Positions 38,727 through 46,799 of a stretch of 47,536 bases of DNA are shown here, in pieces (position 1 is the first letter of the stretch; the number at the start of each line of letters is the position of its first letter). A program made the translations under genes and the position numbers. The stretch is from an uncultured Christensenella sp. (lineage in GTDB: Bacteria; Bacillota; Clostridia; Christensenellales; UBA3700), in the NCBI GenBank assembly GCA_949287655.1, contig CASEHD010000007.1, positions 1 through 47,536 of the forward strand, in the 5' to 3' direction. Under the pieces are notes generated by a model. That model searched no databases and had not been told where the DNA came from. It was given only the letters and a program-made list of their open reading frames with translations.

Positions 38727-40118
38727 ATGACAACACAAGAAAAAATACGTTCGATGATTGAAGGCACGACTGCGCAAGTTCTGTCAATGCTGACGAACAC
38801 GATCGGCAAGACGACGTTTTCGGACGCCGTCGAAGAAACACAACGGATTGTCAACGATCTCGGCGGGCAGATTTTGCAAATCGTTTTCAACGAGGCGGAC
38901 GAGATCTTCAATGCCGAGCGGGATCGAAGCAAGGTGATCATCAAACACAACGGCAAAACACGTCGGCTATTGACGACGTTGGGCGAAGTCACGTTGCACC
39001 GACGGCTGTACTACGACAAAACGGCTGCACGCTACTTCTTTGCCGCAGACGAACTACTGAAAATCGAAAAGCGCGCAAGGATCGAAAAGGGTATGCAAGC
39101 GCAGCTGATCGCCGACGCAACGCGATCGAGTTACGGCAAGGCGGCAGAGATCGCACACCGGAAAGTGTCGCGTCAGACCGTTCACAACATTGTCCGGCGT
39201 CTGAACGACGAACGGCTCAATGTCCGGACGGAAGGGCTGAAAACGGTCGAGCAGATCTATATCGAAGCTGACGAGGATCATATTCATCTGAACAACGGCA
39301 GCCCCGCAGAGGTGCGTCTGATCTACGTCCACGAGGGAGTGCGGCAAGTCTGCCGGGGACGCCGGGAACTGATCAACCCGAAGTATTTTGTGTCGGTCAG
39401 TACCGACAACGAGACGACATGGAACGACGTCGCCGATTATGTTTACGGTCAGTATCGGGTATCGAAGGCACAGCTGCATATCGCCGGTGACGGTGCGCAA
39501 TGGATCAAGTATGGTTTAACGATCTTTCCGAAGGCGCAGTATCATCTCGATAAATTTCACGTTTACAAGAGCGTTACGGACGTTGTAGGCGGGGATCGGG
39601 TATTGCGCCGGCAAATCATCGACGCATTGTCCGAGAGCGATTACGACCGCGTCAGAGCGTTGTACGGTGCGCGGCTGCGATCGTTGACGAAGCCCGGCGA
39701 GCGGGAGAATGTTCGCGCCGGTTTGTTTTACATCGAGAACAATTTTGACGAGATCGATCTGACGCCGGCGACGAGCTGCGCCGCCGAAGGACACGTTTCG
39801 CACATACTTTCGGCGCGTATGTCGTCTCGCCCAATGGCGTGGAGCAAGGACGGCGCGCACCGGATCGCACGGCTTCGAGCGTATTACTTTAATGGCGGGG
39901 ACTTCCGCGACGTTGTTGCTGATCGGCAGCGAGTGCCGCGGCAGCCGCGCAGGGAAAACACGACAGAAAAATACCGACGGTACAATGCAGAGACGGACGG
40001 GCAGAGGGGAGCGAACGATTACTGCTCGGCGCACCTTGTCGGGATCGACGGTATCACGAACGGACTTTCCGCAACATTGCGGGCAATCTTAAAGCGAGGT
40101 AACAAAAAATGGTGTTGA
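38727..40118 (+). CDS. UPF0236 / ISLre2-type DDE transposase of the ICE
   Basis: A 463-aa transposase. The N-terminal half holds a helix-turn-helix-rich DNA-binding region (SYGKAAEIAHRKVSRQTVHN). The catalytic core has IEADEDHIHL (near residue 180), HIAGDGAQWIKYGL (near 254) and SCAAEGHVSHILSARMSSRP (near 352), which I read as the DDE residues, followed by AWSKDGAHRIARLRAYY, typical of the family. It appears full length. Mycoplasma ICEs carry a related Mbov_0401 transposase-like protein. It lies about 110 bases from the right ICE end and is the only candidate recombinase. GAGGAG precedes the ATG. Confidence 0.88.
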   Translation: MTTQEKIRSMIEGTTAQVLSMLTNTIGKTTFSDAVEETQRIVNDLGGQILQIVFNEADEIFNAERDRSKVIIKHNGKTRRLLTTLGEVTLHRRLYYDKTAARYFFAADELLKIEKRARIEKGMQAQLIADATRSSYGKAAEIAHRKVSRQTVHNIVRRLNDERLNVRTEGLKTVEQIYIEADEDHIHLNNGSPAEVRLIYVHEGVRQVCRGRRELINPKYFVSVSTDNETTWNDVADYVYGQYRVSKAQLHIAGDGAQWIKYGLTIFPKAQYHLDKFHVYKSVTDVVGGDRVLRRQIIDALSESDYDRVRALYGARLRSLTKPGERENVRAGLFYIENNFDEIDLTPATSCAAEGHVSHILSARMSSRPMAWSKDGAHRIARLRAYYFNGGDFRDVVADRQRVPRQPRRENTTEKYRRYNAETDGQRGANDYCSAHLVGIDGITNGLSATLRAILKRGNKKWC

Positions 40119-40218
40119 ACGAGAAAACTTTGGATCAATGGCTTGCTACGCGGTGCGTGGTGCTGCCTGAATCATTGAAAAACATAAAAATAATAATTTT
40201 TAGTTTTCATGCGGAAAA

Positions 40219-40232
40219 AACTTGACACGACC
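40219..40232 (-). repeat. Right terminal inverted repeat of the ICE
   Basis: Reading outward-in on the minus strand, GGTCGTGTCAAGTT matches the left end GTTAGTGTAAAATT at 10 of 14 positions with no gap. Confidence 0.6.
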
Positions 40233-40240
40233 AATTTTGC
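40233..40240. repeat. Right candidate 8-bp target site duplication of the ICE
   Basis: AATTTTGC, identical to 14057-14064. The -35 box of the following promoter begins at 40249, sixteen bases after the last ICE base. Confidence 0.7.
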
Positions 40241-40248
40241 CGTCTTTA

Positions 40249-40277
40249 TTGAATTATACTTTGAGTCGGGGTATAAT
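40249..40277 (+). promoter_or_regulatory. Sigma-A promoter at the ICE insertion site
   Basis: TTGAAT (40249-40254), 17-bp spacer, TATAAT (40272-40277). It drives the glyoxalase-like gene from a +1 near 40284 and lies just outside the ICE. Confidence 0.8.
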
Positions 40278-40296
40278 TGTTTCGGGAGGACAGGAT

Positions 40297-40668
40297 ATGA
40301 GATTCAGACCCGTTCACGAAAATTACAATGTAAAAGACCTTGAAAGGTCGATAAGATTTTACGGCGAAGCGCTCGGTCTCAAAGAGGCGCGCAGGATAAA
40401 CGCCGCCGACGGCTCGTTTATCATAGTATATCTTGAAAGTGAAGACGGCGGTTTTCAGCTTGAACTCACGTGGCTCAAAGATTTTGACCGCGCGTACGAC
40501 CTCGGCGACAATGAATTCCATCTGGCGTTCGTCGTCGACGACTTTGCCGCCGCGCACGATCTTCACGAAAAGATGGGCTGTATCTGCTTTGAAAATCCCG
40601 CGATGGGCATTTACTTTATAAACGACCCGGACGGCTACTGGCTGGAAATAATCCCGGCGGACAAATAA
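40297..40668 (+). CDS. Glyoxalase I / VOC superfamily protein
   Basis: A 123-aa metalloenzyme of the vicinal oxygen chelate fold, most like lactoylglutathione lyase: FRPVHENYNVKDLERSIRFY (first metal His), DGSFIIVYLESEDGGFQLEL, NEFHLAFVVDD, and INDPDGYWLEIIP at the end (last metal Glu). It should detoxify methylglyoxal or a related aldehyde; as Firmicutes often lack glutathione the thiol is uncertain. ATG 40297 follows GGGAGGA. Its promoter was the target of the ICE insertion but stays intact, since the element stopped upstream of the -35. Confidence 0.88.
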   Translation: MRFRPVHENYNVKDLERSIRFYGEALGLKEARRINAADGSFIIVYLESEDGGFQLELTWLKDFDRAYDLGDNEFHLAFVVDDFAAAHDLHEKMGCICFENPAMGIYFINDPDGYWLEIIPADK

Positions 40669-40733
40669 AGACATAAACCGCTTGCCGCATTTGAATAAAA
40701 ACGCAAAGACGCGGCGGGCGGAAGGATCATATC

Positions 40734-41423
40734 ATGGACTACTGCATTTCCGACATTCACGGACATTACGACCTTTTCTGCCGCCTGATGGACAGAATAG
40801 ATTTTTGTCGGGGCGACAGGCTTTTCGTCGCCGGGGATATCATTGAAAAGGGACCGGACAGCATACGGCTGGCAAAGCTTCTTTATTCGATGCCCGACGT
40901 TTATTGCATTGCTGGAAACCATGAGTACGACTTTCTGCGGTATTTTCATTTGCTTATGCGGGATACCGACGATTACGACTTTGTTCTCGCGAAATTGCAG
41001 GCGTATTTTCCGGACGGGGACCTTCTTGACTGGGATATCGTTGATTACCTTGAAGGTCTGCCGTATTATATCGAAGAGGAAAAATTCATAATGGTGCACG
41101 CCGGTCTGCCGGTAAGAGACGGGAAGGCGGCGCGGCCGGAAGATACGCCGGAAAGGACGCTCGTCTACGACCGCGTTTTCAAGGAACCGGACGTATTGCC
41201 CGAAGGCGGCAAGTGCGTGTTTTTCGGGCATACGCCGACCTGGTACCTGACCGGCGGCAGGCACGAGATACTTTTTTATCCGCGCAAGGGCGCGCGGAAA
41301 AACAGTACGGACGTCGCCGATTATTGCAAGATACACCTTGATCTTGACACCGCGCTCAGCGGCACGCTGGGCTGCGTTTCGGTAGATACCTGCGAATGTT
41401 TTTACGTGAAAAAGCACGACTGA
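40734..41423 (+). CDS. Calcineurin-like metallophosphoesterase
   Basis: A 229-aa phosphoesterase of the PPP type: SDIHGHYDLF (residues 6-15), FVAGDIIEKGPDS (GDxxxxG), AGNHEYDF (GNHE), MVHAGLPV and VFFGHTPTWY supply the metal ligands. It resembles bacterial Ser/Thr protein phosphatases of the PrpA/PrpB or ApaH-like group; the substrate cannot be told. It lies 65 bases after the glyoxalase gene, probably in one transcript, and is followed by about 150 bases with no gene and then a terminator. Confidence 0.88.
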   Translation: MDYCISDIHGHYDLFCRLMDRIDFCRGDRLFVAGDIIEKGPDSIRLAKLLYSMPDVYCIAGNHEYDFLRYFHLLMRDTDDYDFVLAKLQAYFPDGDLLDWDIVDYLEGLPYYIEEEKFIMVHAGLPVRDGKAARPEDTPERTLVYDRVFKEPDVLPEGGKCVFFGHTPTWYLTGGRHEILFYPRKGARKNSTDVADYCKIHLDLDTALSGTLGCVSVDTCECFYVKKHD

Positions 41424-41576
41424 AAAATGCCGACGCCGGCGGAGGCGGAGGGATATTTGCTCAACAATTTATTACGCAGGATGAGAGTAATTGCCAACCG
41501 CGAAAGCAGCGCTTTGCGCTGCCGAACCCTGTCAACGCTGACGCTTATGACGGGGTTCTTCTATCCCTCGCTACGC

Positions 41577-41612
41577 AAATAAAAACCGAGCTGAATTGCC
41601 CGGTTTTTATTT
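41577..41612. terminator. Terminator at the left border of the restriction island
   Basis: AAATAAAAACCG (41577-41588) pairs fully with CGGTTTTTATTT (41601-41612). It can work in both directions and marks the change from GC-rich host genes to AT-rich DNA. Confidence 0.85.
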
Positions 41613-41643
41613 GGCGGAGCAGTCGTAACGTAAAACGAATATT

Positions 41644-41859
41644 CTATTCGTAATTTTTAAGTAGTTCTTCTATTTTTGAGATTGAATGTCTAAACTGCAA
41701 GAAATCGCTTTGTGTCCAGTTTTGAGATGACTCTATGTAACTGTGATCCGGGACTCTTCTCGCTTTATTTATTATATCAAAATCATTTCTTAGTTCATCT
41801 TTTGACGTGTTTTCAAAAATGTTTGTAAACAAGTCAAAATTATCAACAATTATTCTCAA
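41644..41859 (-). pseudogene. Remnant of a HEPN-like protein
   Basis: A 71-codon frame starting at TTG, with ENTSKDELRNDFDIINKARR and VPDHSYIESSQNW; the R-RVPD-H spacing fits the RX4-6H motif of HEPN domains. Without a stop the frame extends about 26 more codons upstream (IYFSVLLR and so on), into the promoter of the next gene, with no good start or SD. It is therefore probably the C-terminal remnant of a longer defence-type protein whose 5' part was lost when the neighbouring restriction genes arrived. Confidence 0.4.
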
Positions 41860-41924
41860 TAATACGCTAAAGTATATCTTATTTACACTTGGATTTCTTT
41901 TTTCAAGCGTATCTCTTTTTCTTC

Positions 41925-41953
41925 TTTACATTTTTTATAGAAAGTGCTATAAT
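41925..41953 (+). promoter_or_regulatory. Promoter of the plus-strand restriction-modification operon
   Basis: TTTACA (41925-41930), 17-bp spacer, TATAAT (41948-41953). The +1 is expected near 41960, then AAGGAG before ATG 41983. Confidence 0.8.
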
Positions 41954-41982
41954 ATTTTTGATATTCAAGGAGAAGGTGCGTT

Positions 41983-42177
41983 ATGGACTTCGCTGAAAAA
42001 GTAAAATATGTAAGAACAACACTAAAATTATCGCAAGAAGACCTTGCACACGAGTTAGGTGTCAGTTTTGCCACGATAAATAGATGGGAAAACGGAAACT
42101 ACAATCCAAGTCGATTGGCAAGAAAAGCCTTTGAAGAGTATTGTGAGAAGAAAAATATAAAGGAAGAGGATAAGTGA
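41983..42177 (+). CDS. Small XRE-family regulator
   Basis: A 64-aa single-domain helix-turn-helix protein (EKVKYVRTTLKLSQEDLAHE, LGVSFATINRWENGNYNPSR). It opens the operon of the GIY-YIG nuclease and two methyltransferases, and probably autoregulates it. It is distinct from the C protein of the opposing operon, with a different recognition helix. Confidence 0.85.
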   Translation: MDFAEKVKYVRTTLKLSQEDLAHELGVSFATINRWENGNYNPSRLARKAFEEYCEKKNIKEEDK

Positions 42178-42179
42178 AT

Positions 42180-43190
42180 ATGGAAGACAAAATCGGATAC
42201 ATATATGTTTTAACAAATCCATCTTTTCCTGAATATGTGAAAATCGGTTATGCCATTAACGTAGACGCAAGGGTTGCACAACTAAATAGGAGCGAGTGCA
42301 CTCCGTTCGCGTTTAAAAAGTATGCAGTATTACCAGTTGCAAGCAGGCTAGCAGATAAAAATATTCACAAACTTATAGATAGATTTAAGCCTGAGTTGCG
42401 AGCAAAAGAAAACGTAAACGGGAAAATACGCATACGTGAATTTTTTGCTATGTCGGCACAAGAAGCTGTAGATATTCTTGACACTATAGGCGGTATTTAC
42501 GGGGAAAAACCTCAGCTATTTGAGCAAACAAGCGAAGAAAAGCAAGACCAAAAAATGGCTGAAAAAGTTGCCATTGCTTCGGAACGAAAATCGCCGTTTT
42601 CCTTTTACAAATGCGGTATTCAAGATGGAGAACATATTGTATATGTTCACGACTCAAAAATTGTTTGCACAGTTGCTAGTGATAGAGAAATCTTTTTCGA
42701 TGGCAAAAAAACTTCATTAAGTGCATTGGCAAAAAAATTGCTTAATCGAAAAAACGGAGTTCAAGGAACCCTTCATTTTTCTTACAATGGTGAAATATTG
42801 TCTGCGTTAAGAAAAAGACTTGAAGATGAAGGTAAATATGTTTCTAATAAAAACGGTTCTACCACAACTAAAGAAGCAGTAACAACAACTGATAATTCTA
42901 TTTTACTATATTTTAACCAAGCATCTTGCAAGTGGTCTAATGATGGATTTTTATTACTAAAAGGTAGTAGAATTTCTTTAACTTGTTCTCCTAGTAGTTC
43001 TGATTGGGTAAAGAAAATGCGCATAACTTATAAAGAACAAATATCAAATGATTTAATAACGAAAGATATATTGTTTGATAGTAGTTCGGCTGTTGCCGCA
43101 TTTGTTGCAGGAAGCAATAGAAATGGGAAAATCTGTTGGAAAGACTCAAACGGAATACTCTTAAAAGACTTATTAGTAAAGGGAAAATAA
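42180..43190 (+). CDS. GIY-YIG nuclease with C-terminal DUF4357
   Basis: A 336-aa putative nuclease. Residues 4-100 are a T5orf172/GIY-YIG domain (IGYIYVLTNPSFPEYVKIGY, then REFFAMSAQEAVDIL), with YVL and KIG as the signature. The middle has a compact segment (FFDGKKTSLSALAKKLLNRK) that looks like a DNA-binding module. The C-terminus is DUF4357 (DGFLLLKGSRISLTCSPSSS, FDSSSAVAAFVAGSNRNGKI). DUF4357 is often fused to restriction enzymes. ATG 42180 lies two bases after the XRE stop; GTG 42174 is the alternative. With two methyltransferases downstream it is a restriction candidate. Confidence 0.8.
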   Translation: MEDKIGYIYVLTNPSFPEYVKIGYAINVDARVAQLNRSECTPFAFKKYAVLPVASRLADKNIHKLIDRFKPELRAKENVNGKIRIREFFAMSAQEAVDILDTIGGIYGEKPQLFEQTSEEKQDQKMAEKVAIASERKSPFSFYKCGIQDGEHIVYVHDSKIVCTVASDREIFFDGKKTSLSALAKKLLNRKNGVQGTLHFSYNGEILSALRKRLEDEGKYVSNKNGSTTTKEAVTTTDNSILLYFNQASCKWSNDGFLLLKGSRISLTCSPSSSDWVKKMRITYKEQISNDLITKDILFDSSSAVAAFVAGSNRNGKICWKDSNGILLKDLLVKGK

Positions 43191-43191
43191 T

Positions 43192-44232
43192 ATGAATTAC
43201 ATTGGTTCTAAATATTCTTTAATAGACTTTTTGGAAGAGTCTATTGATAAAACGTTAAAACTTTGCAATGAAACAAGAAAACCGTCTGAAATGGTTTTTG
43301 CCGATTTGTTTGCAGGCACAGGTGTTGTTAGTGGTTCTTTTAAGAAACAAGGCTATTCTATTATCGCCAACGATATTCAATATTACAGTTATGTAATTAC
43401 CAAACACATGATTGAAAATAACGGAAACCTTGATAAAGAGCGTTGCGATTGCCTTATCGAAGAACTTAATAATCTTGAAGGCGTTGAAGGTTTTATATAC
43501 AAAAATTACTCGTTTGGCGGGACTGAAGGTCAAGAGTTTCGTCGTATGTACTTTTCAGATTTCAATGCAAAAAAATGCGATGCCATTAGAATAGAAATTG
43601 AAGCTTGGTTAAAGCAAAGTAAAATAAATGAACACGAATACTTCTTCCTACTCGGTTCGTTGCTTAATAGTATTGATAAATACGCCAATACGGCCTCTGT
43701 GTACGGTGCGTACTTAAAAACGCTAAAAAAGTCTGCATTGAAAGAAATGGAACTTATTGCGCTCCCCATAATGCAAGGAACTGTTGAATGTAAAGTATAT
43801 AATGAGGATATAAGTGAACTCATAAAGAATGTTTCAGGCGATATTTTGTATCTTGACCCACCATATAACGCCCGTCAATATTGTTCCAACTATCACCTGC
43901 TTGAAACAATAGCAAGATATGATAACCCTGAAATTAAAGGGAAAACAGGCTTACGTGATTATTCCGATCAAAAAAGTGTTTTCTGTAATAAGAGCAAAGT
44001 CGCAGATGCTTTTAGTGATCTAATAAAGAATGCCAAGTTCAAATATATCTTCTTAAGTTACAATAACGAGGGCTTAATGTCATTTGACACGATTGAAAAA
44101 ATCATGAAAAAGTACGGCAAATACAAAGTGTATATGCAACAATACCGTCGATTTAAAGCAGATAATGCGAGAGATTGCAAGTCTGATTCAACAATAGAAT
44201 ACTTGCATTGTTTAGTTAAGGAAGATATGTAA
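43192..44232 (+). CDS. DNA adenine methyltransferase, D12 (alpha) class
   Basis: A 346-aa N6-adenine methyltransferase: YIGSKYSLIDFL at the N-terminus, FADLFAGTGVVSG (residues 37-49, SAM-binding motif I), then a target-recognition region, and ILYLDPPYNARQYCSNYHLL (about 218-237, catalytic DPPY). The order of motifs fits the D12 class. It starts two bases after the GIY-YIG stop, and its last base is the first of the next gene. The target sequence cannot be read from the protein. Confidence 0.9.
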   Translation: MNYIGSKYSLIDFLEESIDKTLKLCNETRKPSEMVFADLFAGTGVVSGSFKKQGYSIIANDIQYYSYVITKHMIENNGNLDKERCDCLIEELNNLEGVEGFIYKNYSFGGTEGQEFRRMYFSDFNAKKCDAIRIEIEAWLKQSKINEHEYFFLLGSLLNSIDKYANTASVYGAYLKTLKKSALKEMELIALPIMQGTVECKVYNEDISELIKNVSGDILYLDPPYNARQYCSNYHLLETIARYDNPEIKGKTGLRDYSDQKSVFCNKSKVADAFSDLIKNAKFKYIFLSYNNEGLMSFDTIEKIMKKYGKYKVYMQQYRRFKADNARDCKSDSTIEYLHCLVKEDM

Positions 44233-45014
44233 TGGGCAAAATAAACGACCTTGATATGTCAAATTGGAAAGAGTTGACGGATGTTTGGACTGACAGCCTT
44301 TGGATTATTCCACAAAGAGATAATTCAGGGGCTCACGACGGACATTATCACGGTAATTTTGTTCCGCAAATACCGCATCAATTACTTACCCGTTATACAA
44401 AAACAGGTGACTTTGTTTTAGACCCTTTTGCAGGTAGCGGAACGACTTTGATTGAGGCTCAACGAATGGGAAGGAATTCCATCGGTATAGAACTACAACC
44501 AAGCGTGGCGGCAGAATCAATTGGCAGAATTCATTCCGAACAAAAAGAAGGCATTATTGCCGACACATTTGTAGATGATAGTAGAACATTTGATACGAAG
44601 AGAATTTTAGAGACTTATAATATTAACAGCGTTCAATTTATTATTTACCACCCACCCTATTGGGATATAATCAAATTTAGCGAAGATGAAAACGATTTGT
44701 CAAATTCAACCAGTTTAGACGAATTTATAAATAATTTTCGACAGGTGGTTAGGAATACATCTGCTATACTTGAAAAAGGACGCTATTGTGCCGTTGTAAT
44801 AGGCGACAAGTATGCAAACAGTCAATTAGTGCCGTTGGGCTTTTATTGTATGCAAGCGATGCAACAAGAAGGACTTACACTAAAAGCAACAATTGTTAAG
44901 AATTTTGAGGAAACAAAAGGCAAAGCAAATCAAAAAGCACTTTGGCGACAACGTGCTTTGCAAAATGGATTATATCTATTCAAACACGAGTATATTTTTG
45001 TCTTCAAAAAGTAG
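44232..45014 (+). CDS. DNA methyltransferase, beta class (N4/N6)
   Basis: A 260-aa methyltransferase: an N-terminal region (WKELTDVWTDSLWIIPQRDN), motif I DPFAGSGTTLIEAQRMGRN (from residue 64), and a catalytic motif HPPYWDIIKF near 139, with His instead of the usual Asp/Ser/Asn of DPPY. This may still work, as the first position varies in beta enzymes. Two methyltransferases in tandem suggest an asymmetric recognition site, one enzyme for each strand. It ends at a bidirectional terminator. Confidence 0.85.
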   Translation: MGKINDLDMSNWKELTDVWTDSLWIIPQRDNSGAHDGHYHGNFVPQIPHQLLTRYTKTGDFVLDPFAGSGTTLIEAQRMGRNSIGIELQPSVAAESIGRIHSEQKEGIIADTFVDDSRTFDTKRILETYNINSVQFIIYHPPYWDIIKFSEDENDLSNSTSLDEFINNFRQVVRNTSAILEKGRYCAVVIGDKYANSQLVPLGFYCMQAMQQEGLTLKATIVKNFEETKGKANQKALWRQRALQNGLYLFKHEYIFVFKK

Positions 45015-45016
45015 TT

Positions 45017-45052
45017 AAAAACGACAGCCATCACAAGGCTGTCGTTTTTTTT
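45017..45052. terminator. Bidirectional terminator between the two convergent operons
   Basis: ACGACAGCC (45021-45029), loop, GGCTGTCGT (45037-45045), with T8 to the right and an A run to the left. Confidence 0.9.
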
Positions 45053-45055
45053 GAT

Positions 45056-46186
45056 TTAATAAATTTTTATTGGATTTTGTGTTCTATCATAATAAATACA
45101 TTCTATATTCCCAACAGAAGCATTTATACCTATTGTGGTTGCTTGACTATTAAAATTATTTATTGCGGCGTCAAAAGCTCTTTTATTTACAGTATTTCGT
45201 TTATGCTCGTACGCAAATATTGTTGGCACGATTGTAATAGGCTTATTATTAACTAATAAGTTCGGAACAATATATTGGTCGACCCATTTGATATACCAGG
45301 GAATTTGATTAGTAATTAAACTTGACAAAGGTCGTTCATCCTTTAGTTCAATTACACGAATTTGGATTTCTCTATCAGTTTCAGCAATCGTCAATACATC
45401 AATTCTTTTTTCTCCTACACTACATATCACTTCATTACCAATCCATATTTTGGACGTATTTGTGGGGAATAGTTTAGCTATTAATAAAGGGTCTTTATCA
45501 AAATTTTGAGTTATGTACGCCTGAACATGCCCTTCATGGGAACCGTTTACAACAGATAATCTATTGTTTATTGACAAAGACTGATTTGTTAGACCTTGAT
45601 ATGCAAAATGATTTACGGATATTGAAACACTATAATTTGTATGGTCATAACAAAAAGCATTGCCAGTTAAAGTTTGATTATTATTAATCGACATTAAAAG
45701 ACTTTCCATTTTAGACATTTCAAAATCTGTCAAAAATGAGCAACCCCTCATCCCTGTAAGTTTACGATATATCATACTCCAACACATCTCGTAGGGTTTA
45801 TTTATTGTTGCAATATCGTCTAATGCAATTTGTTCTGAAATTCCTTCAGCAAATACCCGATAAGGTTTGATTTTCACTCTAAAAGGTAAATATTTGTCTA
45901 GTTCTACACCTAAATAATTTGTATTTAATGGCTCAAAAAATGGAGTGCCTTGAATTTCAAAAACACCAAAAAACTTTTTACATCCTGTTACATAAAATAA
46001 AACCTTATCTCCATTTCTAACTTTTGAGATATCTGCAATCATTCCTGTAAAAGTATTTTCATGTGTATATTTAGCAGGTAATAAACTATTCAGTGTTGGT
46101 TGAAATGTTGAATACCCAGTACCAGCAAACATGTATTGTAAATGTATATTAAATGTCCGTTCGTTTACTATAAAAACGTGAGTCAT
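45056..46186 (-). CDS. PUA/EVE-like plus PD-(D/E)XK restriction-type nuclease
   Basis: A 376-aa protein. The N-terminal 150 residues (HVFIVNERTFNIHLQYMFAG, MIADISKVRNGDKVLFYVTG, KFFGVFEI) have the look of a PUA/EVE-type domain, which in other nucleases reads modified bases. The C-terminal half contains RIDVLTIAE and then IQIRVIELKDE, the D...ExK core of a PD-(D/E)XK nuclease, in the style of the NucS/DUF91 group. It could cut modified DNA or serve as a second endonuclease of the system. Its ATG overlaps the HNH gene's stop by one base, so the two are co-translated. Confidence 0.6.
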   Translation of the reverse strand: MTHVFIVNERTFNIHLQYMFAGTGYSTFQPTLNSLLPAKYTHENTFTGMIADISKVRNGDKVLFYVTGCKKFFGVFEIQGTPFFEPLNTNYLGVELDKYLPFRVKIKPYRVFAEGISEQIALDDIATINKPYEMCWSMIYRKLTGMRGCSFLTDFEMSKMESLLMSINNNQTLTGNAFCYDHTNYSVSISVNHFAYQGLTNQSLSINNRLSVVNGSHEGHVQAYITQNFDKDPLLIAKLFPTNTSKIWIGNEVICSVGEKRIDVLTIAETDREIQIRVIELKDERPLSSLITNQIPWYIKWVDQYIVPNLLVNNKPITIVPTIFAYEHKRNTVNKRAFDAAINNFNSQATTIGINASVGNIECIYYDRTQNPIKIY

Positions 46187-46785
46187 TATTTTTTCTCCTG
46201 TAAATGTCTTTTAAATTCTAATGGGTCATACCAATAGCATCCTACACAAGCATCTTCTTCGCAATTATGTTCTGCGCTACCTTGATAGTACGAAATAGGG
46301 TAACCTAACCGTTTTGCATCATAGCGGATACCCGTTCTGCGACATTCTTTACAATATTGACGTTTTGCATCGTTAGCAGCTTTGCTTAACGGTTGAAAAT
46401 CTTCTAAACGTTGGTCTTCGTTTCTCATAACACGGTCTTCATTTTTCATTCCGTTCTTATGGTCAACTTCAGGATTAGAAGTTCCTAACACTACGCAACG
46501 TTGAGCCTTTATAGTTCTCTTTATATCTGCTCTTATATGTTGAGAGTAGTCTCCATTATTAAGACCGTTTAAGCGTATTCTATCTATACCATTGCCCGGA
46601 GTAATACTCTTATCAAACTCTATTACGAACTTTCTTGCAAGTATAGATTCTTTTCTCGCCCAAGATGCTCCGTTACCAAAAGTCAAGCAAGCATATTCGC
46701 CTACAAATTCACTTATATCTACCCAACGACTAACGCCATTTTCGTTTGGTTGTGCAAGTTTAATAAACAATTCAGTTTTTGTCAT
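46186..46785 (-). CDS. HNH-type restriction endonuclease
   Basis: A 199-aa endonuclease. NPEVDHKNGMKNEDRV (about 104-119) is the start of an HNH/beta-beta-alpha-metal site, followed by FQPLSKAANDAKRQYC. Two Cys pairs (YCKECRRTG; CEEDACVGCYWYD) probably bind structural zinc. The ending CVGCYWYDPLEFKRHL is typical of type II HNH restriction enzymes in databases. It is 14 bases after the C-protein gene. I cannot assign the recognition site. Confidence 0.8.
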   Translation of the reverse strand: MTKTELFIKLAQPNENGVSRWVDISEFVGEYACLTFGNGASWARKESILARKFVIEFDKSITPGNGIDRIRLNGLNNGDYSQHIRADIKRTIKAQRCVVLGTSNPEVDHKNGMKNEDRVMRNEDQRLEDFQPLSKAANDAKRQYCKECRRTGIRYDAKRLGYPISYYQGSAEHNCEEDACVGCYWYDPLEFKRHLQEKK

Positions 46786-46799
46786 TTGTTTTTCTCCTA

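Larger units (their letters stand above)
14065..40232 (+). mobile_element. 26.2-kb integrative conjugative element driven by a DDE transposase
   Basis: The segment holds a complete-looking set of conjugation genes (relaxase, VirD4, VirB2-like, VirB6, VirB3/B4), DNA-processing genes (ArdC/PrimPol, SSB, ParA, DnaQ-like) and a UPF0236/ISLre2-type transposase beside its right end. All are on the plus strand. It is bracketed by AATTTTGC and by inverted repeats matching at 10 of 14 positions. No tyrosine or serine recombinase is visible. The set matches the ICE type known from Mycoplasma (Mbov_0395 to Mbov_0401 families). Missing by eye are a VirB1-like cell-wall hydrolase and any dedicated repressor. 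The conjugation genes look intact, so the element may still be active. Confidence 0.85.

Noticed and set aside
40109..40225. A 38-codon frame overlapping the transposase stop and running to the right ICE end
   Set aside because: It lacks a convincing SD and resembles no family. The segment is more likely the non-coding end of the element; kept only as a weak possibility.
40222..40254. TTGACA at 40222 inside the ICE end as the -35 of the glyoxalase promoter
   Set aside because: No -10 box lies at a suitable distance. TTGAAT-17-TATAAT just outside the ICE fits fully.
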